This document shows positions 37,686 to 47,491 of a stretch of 64,000 nt of DNA, piece after piece; within the stretch, counting starts at the first letter, position 1, and each line of letters starts with the position of its first letter. The position numbers were made by a program, and so were the translations under genes. The DNA comes from Methylobacterium sp. Leaf99. GTDB taxonomy: Bacteria > Pseudomonadota > Alphaproteobacteria > Rhizobiales > Beijerinckiaceae. A model generated the notes under the pieces. The model made no database searches, was not told the origin of the DNA, and saw nothing but the letters and a program-made list of their open reading frames with translations. Location of the stretch: NCBI RefSeq assembly GCF_001422375.1, contig NZ_LMMU01000010.1, positions 57,550 through 121,549 of the forward strand, written 5' to 3'.

Positions 37686-38933
37686 GTGCGGCACAACGGT
37701 GAGCGCTGGAGGGCGCCTTACGCGACGGACCCGGCCACGACGCGCGGGCGGCTCATCCCCGAGCCGTCCTCGCCGACGCGCAGCGATTTCCAGCGCGACC
37801 GCGACCGGATCATCCATTCCTCCGCGTTTCGCCGCCTCAAGCACAAGACCCAAGTCTTCGTGCACCATGAGGGCGACCATTACCGCACCCGCCTCACCCA
37901 CACCCTGGAGGTGAGCCAGATCGCCCGGGCGCTGGCCCGCGCGCTCGGGCTCGACGAGGATCTCGCCGAGGCCCTCGCCCTCAGCCACGACCTCGGCCAC
38001 ACCTGCTTCGGCCATACCGGCGAGGATGCCCTGGACGCGCTGATGGCCGAGCATGGCGGCTTCGACCACAACGCCCAGGCCCTGCGCATCGTCACCCGCC
38101 TGGAGCGGCGCTACGCCGGCTTCGACGGGCTCAACCTCGCCTGGGAGACCCTGGAGGGCTTGGTCAAGCACAACGGCCCCCTGCTGGAGCCCGACGGGAC
38201 GCCGACCCTGCGCTGGGCGGCCCGCGGCATACCGGCGGCGATCCTCGAATACGACGGCCTGAACAGCCTCGAACTCGCACGCTTCGCCGGGCCGGAGGCG
38301 CAGGTGGCGGCTTTGGCCGACGACATCGCCTACGACAGCCACGACCTCGACGACGGCCTGCGCGCCGGCCTGTTCGACCTCGCCGACCTGGAGGCCGTGC
38401 CGTTCCTCGCCGAGATCCTGGCCGAGATCGACGGCCTCCATCCCGGCCTCGACCCCTCGCGAAAAATTCACGAGCTGGCGCGGCGGGTGATCACCCGCTT
38501 CGTCGAGGACGTCATCGCCGAGGGCGGGCGCCGCATCGCCGCCCTGGCGCCCGGCGACGTCGCCGCCATCCGCGCGGCGTCCGCCCCCGTCATCGCCTTT
38601 TCGCCGGCTATCGCGGCGGCGGATGCGGCGATCAAGACCTTCCTGTTCGCGCGCATGTACCGCCATCCCGGCGTTCTGGCCGTGCGCGCCAAGGCCGACA
38701 TCATCGTCGCCGACCTGTTTTCCCGGTTCACCGCCGAGCCCGGCGCCATGCCCGACGAATGGTCGGCGGGACTGGAGGGGGCGGGCGAGGGCCGCGTCGC
38801 CCGGCGGGTCGCCGACTACATCGCCGGCATGACCGACACCTACGCGGTCCTCGCCCACAGGCGCCTGTTTCCGACGACGCCCGACCTGCATTGGAGCCCC
38901 GAGAGCAAGGGGCTGCCGCTCGCCGAGCCGTGA
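37686..38933 (+). CDS. dgt: deoxyguanosinetriphosphate triphosphohydrolase-like protein
   Basis: HD-domain dNTP triphosphohydrolase, 415 residues. The metal site is present: HTLEVSQIAR (His), ALSHDLGHTCFGHTGED (HD) and DDIAYDSHDLDDGL (Asp), with the RDRIIHSSAFRRLKHKTQVF start typical of the dGTPase-like subgroup. GTG 37686 (VRHNGERWRAPYA) follows a G-rich ribosome site. It reads away from erpA and toward argS. Confidence 0.93.
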   Translation: MRHNGERWRAPYATDPATTRGRLIPEPSSPTRSDFQRDRDRIIHSSAFRRLKHKTQVFVHHEGDHYRTRLTHTLEVSQIARALARALGLDEDLAEALALSHDLGHTCFGHTGEDALDALMAEHGGFDHNAQALRIVTRLERRYAGFDGLNLAWETLEGLVKHNGPLLEPDGTPTLRWAARGIPAAILEYDGLNSLELARFAGPEAQVAALADDIAYDSHDLDDGLRAGLFDLADLEAVPFLAEILAEIDGLHPGLDPSRKIHELARRVITRFVEDVIAEGGRRIAALAPGDVAAIRAASAPVIAFSPAIAAADAAIKTFLFARMYRHPGVLAVRAKADIIVADLFSRFTAEPGAMPDEWSAGLEGAGEGRVARRVADYIAGMTDTYAVLAHRRLFPTTPDLHWSPESKGLPLAEP

Positions 38934-39019
38934 CACCCGTGCCCCCGGTTGGTATGCCCCCCTCTTGAGGCGTGGGCCGTCGTGACGCGGCGGCCGTCGC
39001 GAGCGGAAACCGATCACCG

Positions 39020-40783
39020 ATGAACATCTTCGCCACCTTCGAGGCGCGCGTGCGCGCGGCCGTGCAGGGCCTGATCCGGGCCGGACAGCTGCCCGAGGGG
39101 CTCGACCTGTCGCGCGTGGTGGTGGAGCCGCCCCGCGACGCGAGCCACGGCGATCTCGCCACCAACGCCGCCCTGGTGCTGGCCAAGGAAGCCAAGACCA
39201 ACCCGAAGGTCCTCGGCGAGGCCCTGGCGGCGGCGCTGCGCCAGGACCCGGACGTGGTCGAGGCCAGCGTCGCCGGCCCCGGCTTCATCAACCTGCGCCT
39301 GGCGCCGGGCCTGTTCCACGCCGTGGTGCGGGCGGCCTTGAGCGAAGGCGACGCCTACGGGCGCGGCGCCATGCCGGGGGCGCAAGGCCCCGCGGGCAAG
39401 GCCAACATCGAGTACGTCTCCGCCAACCCCACGGGGCCGATGCATGTCGGCCATGGGCGCGGAGCGGTGTTCGGCGACGCGCTCGCCAACCTCCTCGTCG
39501 CCTCCGGGCGCGACGTGACGCGGGAATACTACATCAACGATGCGGGCGCGCAGGTCGACGTCCTCGCCCGCTCCGCCTTCCTCCGATACCGCGAGGCGCT
39601 CGGCGAAGACGTCGGGCCGATGCCGGAGGGACTCTATCCGGGCGACTATCTGGTGCCCGTGGGGAAGGCGCTGGCCGAGAAGCACGGGCGTGCCCTCCTG
39701 GATCAACCGGAAGCCGAATGGCTTCCCACCATCCGCGCCTTCGCCATCGATGCGATGATGGACCTGATCCGGGGCGACCTCGCCCGCCTCGGCATCCATC
39801 ACGACGTATTCTTCTCGGAAGCCACCTTGAAGGAGGCCGTGCCCGTCCTGCTGGCGGAGTTGCGTGAGAAGGGCCTCGTCTACGAGGGCCGCCTGCCGCC
39901 GCCCAAGGGCCAGCTGCCCGAGGATTGGGAGGACCGCGAGCAGACCCTGTTCCGCACGGTGGAGTTCGGCGACGACGTCGACCGGCCGCTCCTGAAGTCC
40001 GACGGCTCGTTCACCTACTTCGCCTCCGACATCGCCTACCACCGCGACAAGATCAGGCGCGGCGCCACCGACCTCATCGACGTGCTCGGGGCCGACCACG
40101 GCGGCTACGTCAAGCGCATGCAGGCGGCGGTGAAGGCGGTGAGCGGCGGCGCGGCGACCCTCGACGTCAAGCTGTGCCAGCTCGTGCGGCTGTTGCGAGC
40201 GGGCGAGCCCGTGAAGATGTCCAAGCGCGCCGGCGAGTTCATCACCCTGGCCGAGGTGGTGGACGAAGTCGGGCGCGACGCGATCCGCTTCATGATGCTC
40301 TACCGCAAGAACGACGCGACCCTGGATTTCGACCTCGCCAAGGTGGTCGAGCAGTCCAAGGACAACCCGGTCTTCTACGTGCAGTACGCCCATGCGCGCT
40401 GCTTCTCGGTGTTCCGCCAGGCCCGGGACGCCATGCCGGGCGAGGATTTTTCGCGGGACGGCCTGCTGCGCGAGGCCGACCTCGCCCTGCTCACCGATTC
40501 CGGCGAGGCCGAGATCATGCGGCTCATCGCCCAGTATCCGCGCGTGATCGAGGCGGCGGCCGGAGCGCACGAGCCGCACCGCGTGGCGTTCTACCTCTAC
40601 GAGCTCGCGAGCTCGCTGCATGGTTTCTGGAACAAGGGCAAAGACTTGCCGCAATTACGGTTTGTTAATCCAACCGACCGAAACTCGACACGGGCCCGAT
40701 TGGCCCTCGTCGAGGCATTGCGGGGCGTGATCGCCTCCGGCCTCGCGGTGTTGGGCGTCACCGCGCCGGACGAAATGCGGTGA
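39020..40783 (+). CDS. argS: arginine--tRNA ligase
   Basis: Class I synthetase, 587 residues. The HIGH signature appears as SANPTGPMHVGHGRG, the KMSKS region as VKMSKRAGEF, and the C-terminal DALR anticodon-binding domain ends the protein (DRNSTRARLALVEALRGVIASGL). ATG 39020 begins MNIFATFEARV. SPOR protein and nagZ follow, a conserved Rhizobiales order. Confidence 0.97.
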   Translation: MNIFATFEARVRAAVQGLIRAGQLPEGLDLSRVVVEPPRDASHGDLATNAALVLAKEAKTNPKVLGEALAAALRQDPDVVEASVAGPGFINLRLAPGLFHAVVRAALSEGDAYGRGAMPGAQGPAGKANIEYVSANPTGPMHVGHGRGAVFGDALANLLVASGRDVTREYYINDAGAQVDVLARSAFLRYREALGEDVGPMPEGLYPGDYLVPVGKALAEKHGRALLDQPEAEWLPTIRAFAIDAMMDLIRGDLARLGIHHDVFFSEATLKEAVPVLLAELREKGLVYEGRLPPPKGQLPEDWEDREQTLFRTVEFGDDVDRPLLKSDGSFTYFASDIAYHRDKIRRGATDLIDVLGADHGGYVKRMQAAVKAVSGGAATLDVKLCQLVRLLRAGEPVKMSKRAGEFITLAEVVDEVGRDAIRFMMLYRKNDATLDFDLAKVVEQSKDNPVFYVQYAHARCFSVFRQARDAMPGEDFSRDGLLREADLALLTDSGEAEIMRLIAQYPRVIEAAAGAHEPHRVAFYLYELASSLHGFWNKGKDLPQLRFVNPTDRNSTRARLALVEALRGVIASGLAVLGVTAPDEMR

Positions 40784-40813
40784 GGTGACCGCGGCGTGAA
40801 GGGGAATGCTGCC

Positions 40814-42253
40814 ATGACGACGAACGCTTCGCGAGCGACGGTCGATTTCGACGCCTTCGCGCGTGATCTGCAGCAGCCTCAGGGGCCCGCTCCGCAAGGG
40901 GGGCCATCGCAGGGGCAGCCCATCCGCGCGCCGCAGGCCCACGCCAAATCCGATCCGCTTGCCGAACTCGCCCGCATCGTCGGCCAGGACGATCCGTTCC
41001 GTGCCATCCTCGAAGCCCGCGACGCGCGGTCCGATGCGGCCGCGGGCCGGCGCATCGAGCCGAGCTTCGTCGACGCGCCGGCGCAGGCCCAGTCCTACGC
41101 CCAGGCCCATCGGCCGGCCGCCGCGTCCTCGCCTACGGACGCCTTCGATCAGTATCTCGCCTCCGTGGAGCAGGACCCCTATCCGAGCCACGGGGCCGAA
41201 TCCGCGCCCCAGGCCGAGCAGGACGCCTTCGCCTCCGGGGAGCGCCCCGTCCAGGACCGGCCGCGCCAGCGCAGCCGCCTCGTCTCCGTCGGCGCCGGCC
41301 TCGGCGTCCTCGCCGTCTGCATCACCGGCGGCCTCGCCTGGCGCGGCCTTCATTCCGGCGGCGGCAACAGCGGTGGCGTGCCTACCATCCTGGCCGATAC
41401 CGCGCCCCTGAAGATCGCGCCGCAGAAGGCCGACGGCGTCGAGATTCCCGACCAGAACAAGCAGATCTACGACCGCACCGCCAAGGACGGGCAGATCCGC
41501 ATCGTCAACCGCGAGGAGCAGCCCCTCGACGTGGCGCAGGCCGCCCGCTCGGCCCAGCGCACCGAGGGCGGCGCGACGCCGGGAAGTGCCGCGGGCACCA
41601 CCGGCGGCGCCGGCCCGCAGCAGACCGGCACCCTCACGGAATCCCTCGGCGAACCGCGCCGGGTCCGCACCGTCTCGGTCAAGCCCGACACGCCCGTCCC
41701 GCCGCCGCAGGCGGAGGTGGCCGAGACCGCGCCCACCTCCGTGATCCCGACCATGACCCTGCCGGGCGCCTCCGCCGAGGGCACCACGCCCGCTGGGTCC
41801 CTGCGCCCCCGTACCGCGCGGGTGTCCGCACCCCTGTCGACGCCGATCCCGATGGCCGCGTCCGTGGCCGAGGCGCCAGCGCCCGAGCCCGTCGTCCCGG
41901 CGCCGGCACCGCGCGTCAAGGCGCCCCAGCGCGTCGCGGCCGTGGCACCCGAGACCACCGCCGCCGTGAGCCCGCCGGCCGCGACCGTCGCGGAGTCGCC
42001 GGCACCCGCCGCCGGCTCCTTCTCGGTCCAGCTCGGCGTGCGCACCAGCGCCGGCGAGGCCCAGGCCGCCTTCAAGCAGATGCAGGGTAAATACGCCCAG
42101 CTCGCCGGACAGCCGGCCCTGATCCGCCAGGCCGAGGTCAACGGCAAGACCCTTTATCGCGTCCGCGTCGGGCCCCTCGGCAAGAACGAGGCGACGAGCC
42201 TGTGCACCCAGCTCCAGGGCGCCGGCGGCCAGTGCTTCGTGGCCAAGAACTAA
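40814..42253 (+). CDS. SPOR domain-containing protein
   Basis: About 479 residues. An acidic, Pro/Gln-rich cytosolic N-terminus, one membrane helix (VSVGAGLGVLAVCITGGLAW at about 165), a long Pro/Ala-rich periplasmic linker, and a C-terminal SPOR domain (FSVQLGVRTSAGEAQAAFKQ...LYRVRVGPLGKNEATSLCTQL) that binds denuded septal peptidoglycan. Likely an envelope or division-site factor. ATG 40814 has AAGGGGA eight bases upstream; GTG 40796 is possible. Lies between argS and nagZ as in related genomes. Confidence 0.9.
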   Translation: MTTNASRATVDFDAFARDLQQPQGPAPQGGPSQGQPIRAPQAHAKSDPLAELARIVGQDDPFRAILEARDARSDAAAGRRIEPSFVDAPAQAQSYAQAHRPAAASSPTDAFDQYLASVEQDPYPSHGAESAPQAEQDAFASGERPVQDRPRQRSRLVSVGAGLGVLAVCITGGLAWRGLHSGGGNSGGVPTILADTAPLKIAPQKADGVEIPDQNKQIYDRTAKDGQIRIVNREEQPLDVAQAARSAQRTEGGATPGSAAGTTGGAGPQQTGTLTESLGEPRRVRTVSVKPDTPVPPPQAEVAETAPTSVIPTMTLPGASAEGTTPAGSLRPRTARVSAPLSTPIPMAASVAEAPAPEPVVPAPAPRVKAPQRVAAVAPETTAAVSPPAATVAESPAPAAGSFSVQLGVRTSAGEAQAAFKQMQGKYAQLAGQPALIRQAEVNGKTLYRVRVGPLGKNEATSLCTQLQGAGGQCFVAKN

Positions 42254-42372
42254 AACAGCCGAGAACCAAGGCCGCCTAAGGCTCGGCCGCACGGCCCCGG
42301 CGCGCCGCCTCGACGGCGTTTCGCCGGGGCCGGCGACCGGCATTCCGGACACATCGCAGGACGCGTTTTCCC

Positions 42373-43374
42373 ATGACCACCCGTGCCCTGATCCTCGGTT
42401 GCGCCGGCAAGTCCCTCTCGGCCGAGGAGACGGCGTTCTTCCGTGACGTGGCGCCCTGGGGCTTCATCCTGTTCAAGCGCAACATCGGCACGCCCGACGA
42501 GGTCCGGGCGCTGACGCGGGCCCTGCGCGACACCGTGGGCCGTGCCGACGCGCCGATCCTCATCGATCAGGAGGGCGGCCGGGTGCAGCGCATGGGACCG
42601 CCGCACTGGCCGGCCTATCCGGCCGGCGGCCGTTTCGGGCGCCTCGACGGTTCGGCCACCGCCATGGCGGGGCTCGGCGCCCGGCTCATGGCACACGATC
42701 TCGCGAGCGTCGGCATCAACGTCGACTGCGCCCCCGTCCTCGACGTGCCCGTGGCGGGCGCCCACGACGTCATCGGCGACCGGGCCTACGGCACCGTTCC
42801 GGGGCGCGTCGCCGAGATCGGCCGCGCTGTGGCGCAGGGCCTGATCGAGGGCGGCGTGCTGCCGGTGATGAAGCACATCCCCGGTCACGGCCGCGCCGGA
42901 TGCGACAGCCACAAGGGTCTGCCCGTGGTTGAGGCCGACCTCGTCACCCTCACGGAACAGGATTTCGCGCCGTTCCGGGCGCTGGCCGATCTGCCCATGG
43001 CCATGAGCGCCCACGTGGTCTTCACCGCCCTCGATCCGGACCATCCGGCGACCCAGTCGGCCATGGTCATCGAGCGGGTGATCCGCGGGATCATCGGCTT
43101 CGACGGCCTCCTGATGACCGACGACCTGTCCATGCACGCCCTCCAGGGCAGCTTTCGCGGGCGCACCGAGGCGGCGTTCGGCGCCGGCATCGATGTCGGA
43201 CTGCATTGCAACGGCGACCTGTCCGAGATGCGCGGCGTCGCCGAGGGCGCCCCGGACCTCGCCGGTGCCGCCTTGCGCCGGGCGCACGACGCCTTGGCCC
43301 GCCTGCCGGCCCAGGCGCCGGCGTTCGACGTGCGCGAGGCCCGCGCCCGGTTCGAGGCCGCCCTGGCCGCCTGA
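42373..43374 (+). CDS. nagZ: beta-N-acetylhexosaminidase (glycoside hydrolase family 3)
   Basis: Cytosolic peptidoglycan-recycling enzyme that removes GlcNAc from anhydromuropeptides. 333 residues. The NagZ catalytic His loop is KHIPGHGRAGCDSHKGLPVV and the nucleophile Asp lies in LLMTDDLSMHAL; LIDQEGGRVQR is also conserved. In related genomes scpA and scpB follow; here tatA is next after a 220-base gap. Confidence 0.95.
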   Translation: MTTRALILGCAGKSLSAEETAFFRDVAPWGFILFKRNIGTPDEVRALTRALRDTVGRADAPILIDQEGGRVQRMGPPHWPAYPAGGRFGRLDGSATAMAGLGARLMAHDLASVGINVDCAPVLDVPVAGAHDVIGDRAYGTVPGRVAEIGRAVAQGLIEGGVLPVMKHIPGHGRAGCDSHKGLPVVEADLVTLTEQDFAPFRALADLPMAMSAHVVFTALDPDHPATQSAMVIERVIRGIIGFDGLLMTDDLSMHALQGSFRGRTEAAFGAGIDVGLHCNGDLSEMRGVAEGAPDLAGAALRRAHDALARLPAQAPAFDVREARARFEAALAA

Positions 43375-43594
43375 GCTTGGTTGCGTAAGAGGGCGCCGCC
43401 CGGTGCCGCGCGGCATTCCGCCCCGTTCCGGCACCGCGGCGGCCCGTGGAGCCCATCCCGCCATCCCGGCGATAAGGGTGTTGGAATCCCGCACGGTTCT
43501 TGTGCTGGGGCGGCGCGATCCCTAGGTTCGCCCAAACTGGATCACACGCGTGGGTGCCGTGCGGGCTTCGAGCCCTCCGGCGCGGGAGGTTGCC

Positions 43595-43846
43595 ATGGGC
43601 AGCATGAGTATCTGGCACTGGATCATCGTCGCCGGCATCGTGATGCTGCTGTTCGGGCGGGGCAAGATCTCCGACCTGATGGGCGACGTCGCCAAGGGCA
43701 TCAAGGCGTTCAAGAAGGGCATGGCCGAGGACGAGGCCCCCACCGCCGTGCCGCCGCCGAGCGCCGGCGAGCCCGTGCGGACCCTGCCGCATCAGGGCGA
43801 GCCGGCGACCGCCAACCCCGTTGCCGCCGACCGCAAGGTCGTCTGA
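43595..43846 (+). CDS. tatA: Sec-independent translocase subunit TatA
   Basis: 83-residue pore-forming subunit of the twin-arginine translocase. N-terminal membrane helix SIWHWIIVAGIVMLLFGRGK, the hinge Phe-Gly, the amphipathic helix KISDLMGDVAKGIKAFKKGM and an acidic/Pro-rich tail. ATG 43595 has GGGAGG upstream. First of tatABC, which exports folded, often cofactor-bearing, proteins. Confidence 0.95.
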   Translation: MGSMSIWHWIIVAGIVMLLFGRGKISDLMGDVAKGIKAFKKGMAEDEAPTAVPPPSAGEPVRTLPHQGEPATANPVAADRKVV

Positions 43847-43990
43847 GGCGCGAGGGTTTCTCTTAGCCGGGACGGTGCGGGGCCATGAGGGTCCCGCGGC
43901 CACCCGGCGCGGGGTCTGGCGGAACCCCGCGCGACCTGCGATAGGCAGCCCGCCGTCACCGGCATCGCGCGAGCGCGGGACAGTCCACGA

Positions 43991-44524
43991 ATGTTCGACA
44001 TGAGTTGGGGCGAGGTGATGCTGATCGGCGGCGTCGCCCTCATCGTCATCGGTCCGAAGGACCTGCCCAAGGCCCTGCGCACGGTCGGGCAGATCACGAC
44101 CAAGATGCGCCGCATGGCCGGCGAGTTCCAGTCGCAGTTCAACGAGGCCGTCCGCGAGGCCGAGTTCGACGAGATCCGCCGTGAGGTCGATGGCGTCCGC
44201 AAGTCCGCCGGGACCATGGGGCCGGTGTTCAATCCGGTCCAGACCATTCGCGACGAGATCAAGGGCGCCGTCGACGGCCACACCAAGACCACGCCGTCGC
44301 CGACCCAGCCGCTGGCCAACGTCGCCGCCCAGCTCGCCGAGACCGATCCGGTGCCGCCCCCCGGGCCGGTCCCGTCCGGCTACGAGGCGGCGGCCCGTGA
44401 CCTCGCCCGGCGCGAGACGCCCGCCGAACCCCTCGCTTCCCCGCCGCCCGCCGAGACGCCGGACCTTCCGGTCCCGGCCCAGATTTCGGCCCCGGCCAAG
44501 ACACAGCCTGATTCCGCCCCATGA
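43991..44524 (+). CDS. tatB: Sec-independent translocase subunit TatB
   Basis: 177 residues. N-terminal helix FDMSWGEVMLIGGVALIVIG followed by PKDLPKALRTVGQITTKMRR and a long amphipathic region, then a Pro-rich C-terminal tail. TatB with TatC recognises the twin-arginine signal. The stop overlaps the tatC start by four bases (ATGA). Confidence 0.94.
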   Translation: MFDMSWGEVMLIGGVALIVIGPKDLPKALRTVGQITTKMRRMAGEFQSQFNEAVREAEFDEIRREVDGVRKSAGTMGPVFNPVQTIRDEIKGAVDGHTKTTPSPTQPLANVAAQLAETDPVPPPGPVPSGYEAAARDLARRETPAEPLASPPPAETPDLPVPAQISAPAKTQPDSAP

Positions 44525-45321
44525 CCAATGCGACGGATGACGCCGACATCGAGGCGTCGCGGGCCCCGCTCCTCGATCATCTCATCGAACTGCGGTCCCG
44601 GCTCATCAAGTCGCTGGCCGCCTTCGTGGTGATGTTCTTCGCGTGCTTCTTCGTCTCGCGGCACATCTACAACATCCTCGTCTGGCCCTACGTCTCCGTG
44701 GTGGGCGCCGAGAACGCCAAGCTCATCGCCACGCACTTCCTCGAGCAGGTGTTCACCAACATCAAGCTCAGCGTGTTCGGCGCCGGCTTCCTGGCATTTC
44801 CGGTGATCGCGACGCAGATCTACGCCTTCGTGGCGCCGGGGCTCTATCGCAACGAGCGTCAGGCCTTCCTGCCCTACCTCGTGGCGACGCCGGTGTTCTT
44901 CATCCTCGGCGCCCTGGTGGTGTTCTTCCTGGCGATGCCGCTGCTCATCCAGTTCTCGGTGTCCCTGCAGCAGATCGGCCAGCCGGGGGAGGCGACCATC
45001 GCCCTGCTGCCGAAGGTGGACGAGTACCTCTCCCTTATCATGACGCTGATCTTCGCCTTCGGAATCGCGTTCCAGCTGCCCGTAATCCTGACCCTGCTCG
45101 GCCAGGTCGGCATCATCGACGCGGCGTTCCTTCGCGAAAAGCGCCGCTACGCCATCGTCCTCGTCTTCGTGGTCGCCGCCGTGCTGACGCCGCCGGACGT
45201 GATCTCGCAGCTCTCCCTCGCGATCCCGATGATCCTGCTCTACGAGGCCTCGATCTTTTCCGTGGGCCGTGTCGAGCGGATGCGTGCGGCTAAGCGCAAG
45301 GCCGAGGGGCTTGAGCCGTAG
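44521..45321 (+). CDS. tatC: Sec-independent translocase subunit TatC
   Basis: 266-residue polytopic core of the twin-arginine translocase with six membrane helices. APLLDHLIELRSRLIKSLAA is the signal-recognition N-terminus; GLYRNERQAFLPYL and the FGIAFQLPVILTLLGQVGI helix are conserved. Co-translated with tatB by the four-base overlap. Confidence 0.97.
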   Translation: MTNATDDADIEASRAPLLDHLIELRSRLIKSLAAFVVMFFACFFVSRHIYNILVWPYVSVVGAENAKLIATHFLEQVFTNIKLSVFGAGFLAFPVIATQIYAFVAPGLYRNERQAFLPYLVATPVFFILGALVVFFLAMPLLIQFSVSLQQIGQPGEATIALLPKVDEYLSLIMTLIFAFGIAFQLPVILTLLGQVGIIDAAFLREKRRYAIVLVFVVAAVLTPPDVISQLSLAIPMILLYEASIFSVGRVERMRAAKRKAEGLEP

Positions 45322-45417
45322 GGCACGGCGGACCGGCCCTGGCCCCGCCCTTGTCGCGCTGGCGCCGATGCTGCAAAGCCTCGTCGTCTGTTCAGAAGCC
45401 TGCGCCCGAGCGACCCC

Positions 45418-46695
45418 ATGCACGACATCCGCGCCATCCGCGAGACTCCGGACGCTTTCGACGAGGCCCTGCGCCGTCGTGGGCTGGCACCGCTCTCGGC
45501 CGAGCTGATCGCTCTGGATGATGCGCGCAAGGGTGCGACGTCGGCGGCGCAGGCCAATCAGGAGCGCCGCAACGCCCTTGCGAAGGAGATCGGCGGCGCG
45601 AAGAAGGCCGGGGACGAAGCCCGTGCGACCGAGCTCATGGAAGAAGTCGCCCGCCTGAAGGACGCGGCGCCGGGGCTGGAGACGGCGCAGGCGCAAGCCG
45701 GCGCGCTCCTCGACGAGAAGCTCGCCGCGATCCCGAATCGCCCGAACCCCGACGTGCCCGAGGGGACGGACGAGCACGGCAACGTCGAGTACCGCCGGTT
45801 CGCGGCGATCCGCCCGCAGCTCGCCACGGGACAGCAGCATTTCGAGATCGGCGAAGCCTCCGGGCTGATGGATTTCGAGGCGGCCTCGAGGATGTCGGGT
45901 GCGCGCTTCGTCGTGCTCAAGGGCCAGCTCGCCCGGCTGGAGCGGGCGCTTGGCCAGTTCATGCTCGACCTGCACACGGGCGAGCACGGCTACACCGAGG
46001 TGGCGCCGCCCCTCATGGTGCGCGACGAGGCGATGTTCGGCACGGCGCAATTGCCGAAGTTCCGCGACGACCAGTTCGCGGTGCGGGAGCACTGGCTCAT
46101 CCCCACGGCCGAAGTCCCGCTGACCAACCTCGTCCGCGAAAGCATCGTTCGCGACGAGGAGCTTCCCCTGCGCTTCACTGCCCTGACCCCGTGTTTTCGC
46201 GCAGAGGCGGGCTCGGCGGGCCGGGACACGCGCGGCATGCTGCGCCAGCACCAGTTCAACAAGGTCGAGCTCGTCTCGATCACGACGCCCGAGCAATCGG
46301 CGAGCGAGCACGAGCGCATGCTCGGCTCGGCCGAGGCCGTGCTGAAGAAGCTCGATCTGCCCTATCGGATCATGACGCTGTGCACCGGCGACATGGGATT
46401 CGCGAGCCAGAAGACCTACGACATCGAGGTCTGGATGCCGGGCCAGGAGACCTTTCGCGAGATCTCGTCCTGCTCGGTCTGCGGCGACTTCCAGGCGCGG
46501 CGGATGAACGCGCGCTTCCGGGCGGGCAAGGCGGTGAACTACGTCCACACCCTCAACGGCTCGGGGGTGGCGGTGGGCCGCGCCCTCATCGCCGTGATGG
46601 AGAACTACCAGAACCCCGACGGCAGCGTCACGGTGCCGTCGGCACTGAAGGCCTACATGGGCGGGATCGACCGGATCGAGGGACACAGGGTCTGA
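45418..46695 (+). CDS. serS: serine--tRNA ligase
   Basis: Class II synthetase, 425 residues. N-terminal coiled-coil tRNA-binding arm (about 30-110), then motif 2 FRAEAGSAGRDTRGMLRQHQ and motif 3 LNGSGVAVGRALIAVMENYQ. Located behind tatABC, a standard alphaproteobacterial order. The TGA overlaps the surE start by one base. Confidence 0.97.
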   Translation: MHDIRAIRETPDAFDEALRRRGLAPLSAELIALDDARKGATSAAQANQERRNALAKEIGGAKKAGDEARATELMEEVARLKDAAPGLETAQAQAGALLDEKLAAIPNRPNPDVPEGTDEHGNVEYRRFAAIRPQLATGQQHFEIGEASGLMDFEAASRMSGARFVVLKGQLARLERALGQFMLDLHTGEHGYTEVAPPLMVRDEAMFGTAQLPKFRDDQFAVREHWLIPTAEVPLTNLVRESIVRDEELPLRFTALTPCFRAEAGSAGRDTRGMLRQHQFNKVELVSITTPEQSASEHERMLGSAEAVLKKLDLPYRIMTLCTGDMGFASQKTYDIEVWMPGQETFREISSCSVCGDFQARRMNARFRAGKAVNYVHTLNGSGVAVGRALIAVMENYQNPDGSVTVPSALKAYMGGIDRIEGHRV

Positions 46696-47459
46696 TGCGC
46701 ATTCTCGTCACCAACGACGACGGCATTCACGCGCCGGGGCTCGAGACCCTGGAGGGGATCGCCCGGGCCATCTCCGACGACGTCTGGGTGGTGGCGCCCG
46801 AGACCGACCAGTCCGGCGTCTCGCACTCGCTCTCGCTCAACGATCCCCTGCGCCTGCGCGAAATCTCCGAAAAGCGTTTCGCCGTGAAGGGCACGCCGTC
46901 CGATTGCGTGATCATGGGGGTGCGCCACATCCTCAAGGATCACGGGCCGGACCTCGTCCTGTCGGGGGTCAACCGCGGCCAGAACGTCGCCGAGGACGTG
47001 ACCTACTCGGGCACCATCGCGGCGGCCATGGAGGGCACGATCCTCAACGTGCGCTCCATCGCCCTGAGCCAGGCCTACGGGGCCGGCGGCCGCGGCGCGA
47101 TCAAGTGGCACTGCGCCGCCGAGCACGGCCCGGGGGTCGTCCGCAAGATCCTGGAGATCGGGATCGAGCCCGGCATCGTCGTCAACGTCAACTTCCCCGA
47201 TTGCGAGCCGGGGGAGGTCCAGGGCACTTCGGTCACCGCGCAGGGGTTCCGCAACCAGGCTCTGCTCGCCATCGACGCGCGCCAGGACGGCCGCGGCAAC
47301 CCGTATTTCTGGCTCGCCTTCGCCAAGGCGACGTTCCAGCCGGGGAACGGCACCGACCTCAAGGCCATCGCCGAGAAGCGCATCTCGGTGACGCCCCTGC
47401 GCCTCGATCTCACGGACGAGCCGAGCCTGACCCGATTCGCGCAGGGTTTTGCCGGCTGA
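46695..47459 (+). CDS. surE: 5'/3'-nucleotidase SurE
   Basis: Metal-dependent survival-protein nucleotidase, 254 residues. The start MRILVTNDDGIHAPGLETLE carries the Asp-Asp metal site, followed by VAPETDQSGVSHSLSL (Ser), SGVNRGQNVAEDVTYSGTIA (Asn). serS and surE share one base (TGATG). pcm follows, as is usual. Confidence 0.96.
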   Translation: MRILVTNDDGIHAPGLETLEGIARAISDDVWVVAPETDQSGVSHSLSLNDPLRLREISEKRFAVKGTPSDCVIMGVRHILKDHGPDLVLSGVNRGQNVAEDVTYSGTIAAAMEGTILNVRSIALSQAYGAGGRGAIKWHCAAEHGPGVVRKILEIGIEPGIVVNVNFPDCEPGEVQGTSVTAQGFRNQALLAIDARQDGRGNPYFWLAFAKATFQPGNGTDLKAIAEKRISVTPLRLDLTDEPSLTRFAQGFAG

Positions 47460-47491
47460 GCAGGGCTTCGCGGGCTGAGACCGACACCGCC

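Noticed and set aside
37161..39017. Open frame extending upstream of the large exported protein, through erpA and dgt on the minus strand.
   Set aside because: The extension is antisense to genuine genes and has no family pattern; the signal peptide fixes the start at 37160.
44380..46686. Long minus-strand open frame of 768 codons opposite tatC and serS.
   Set aside because: His/Arg/Asp-rich shadow of the real genes with no recognisable domain.
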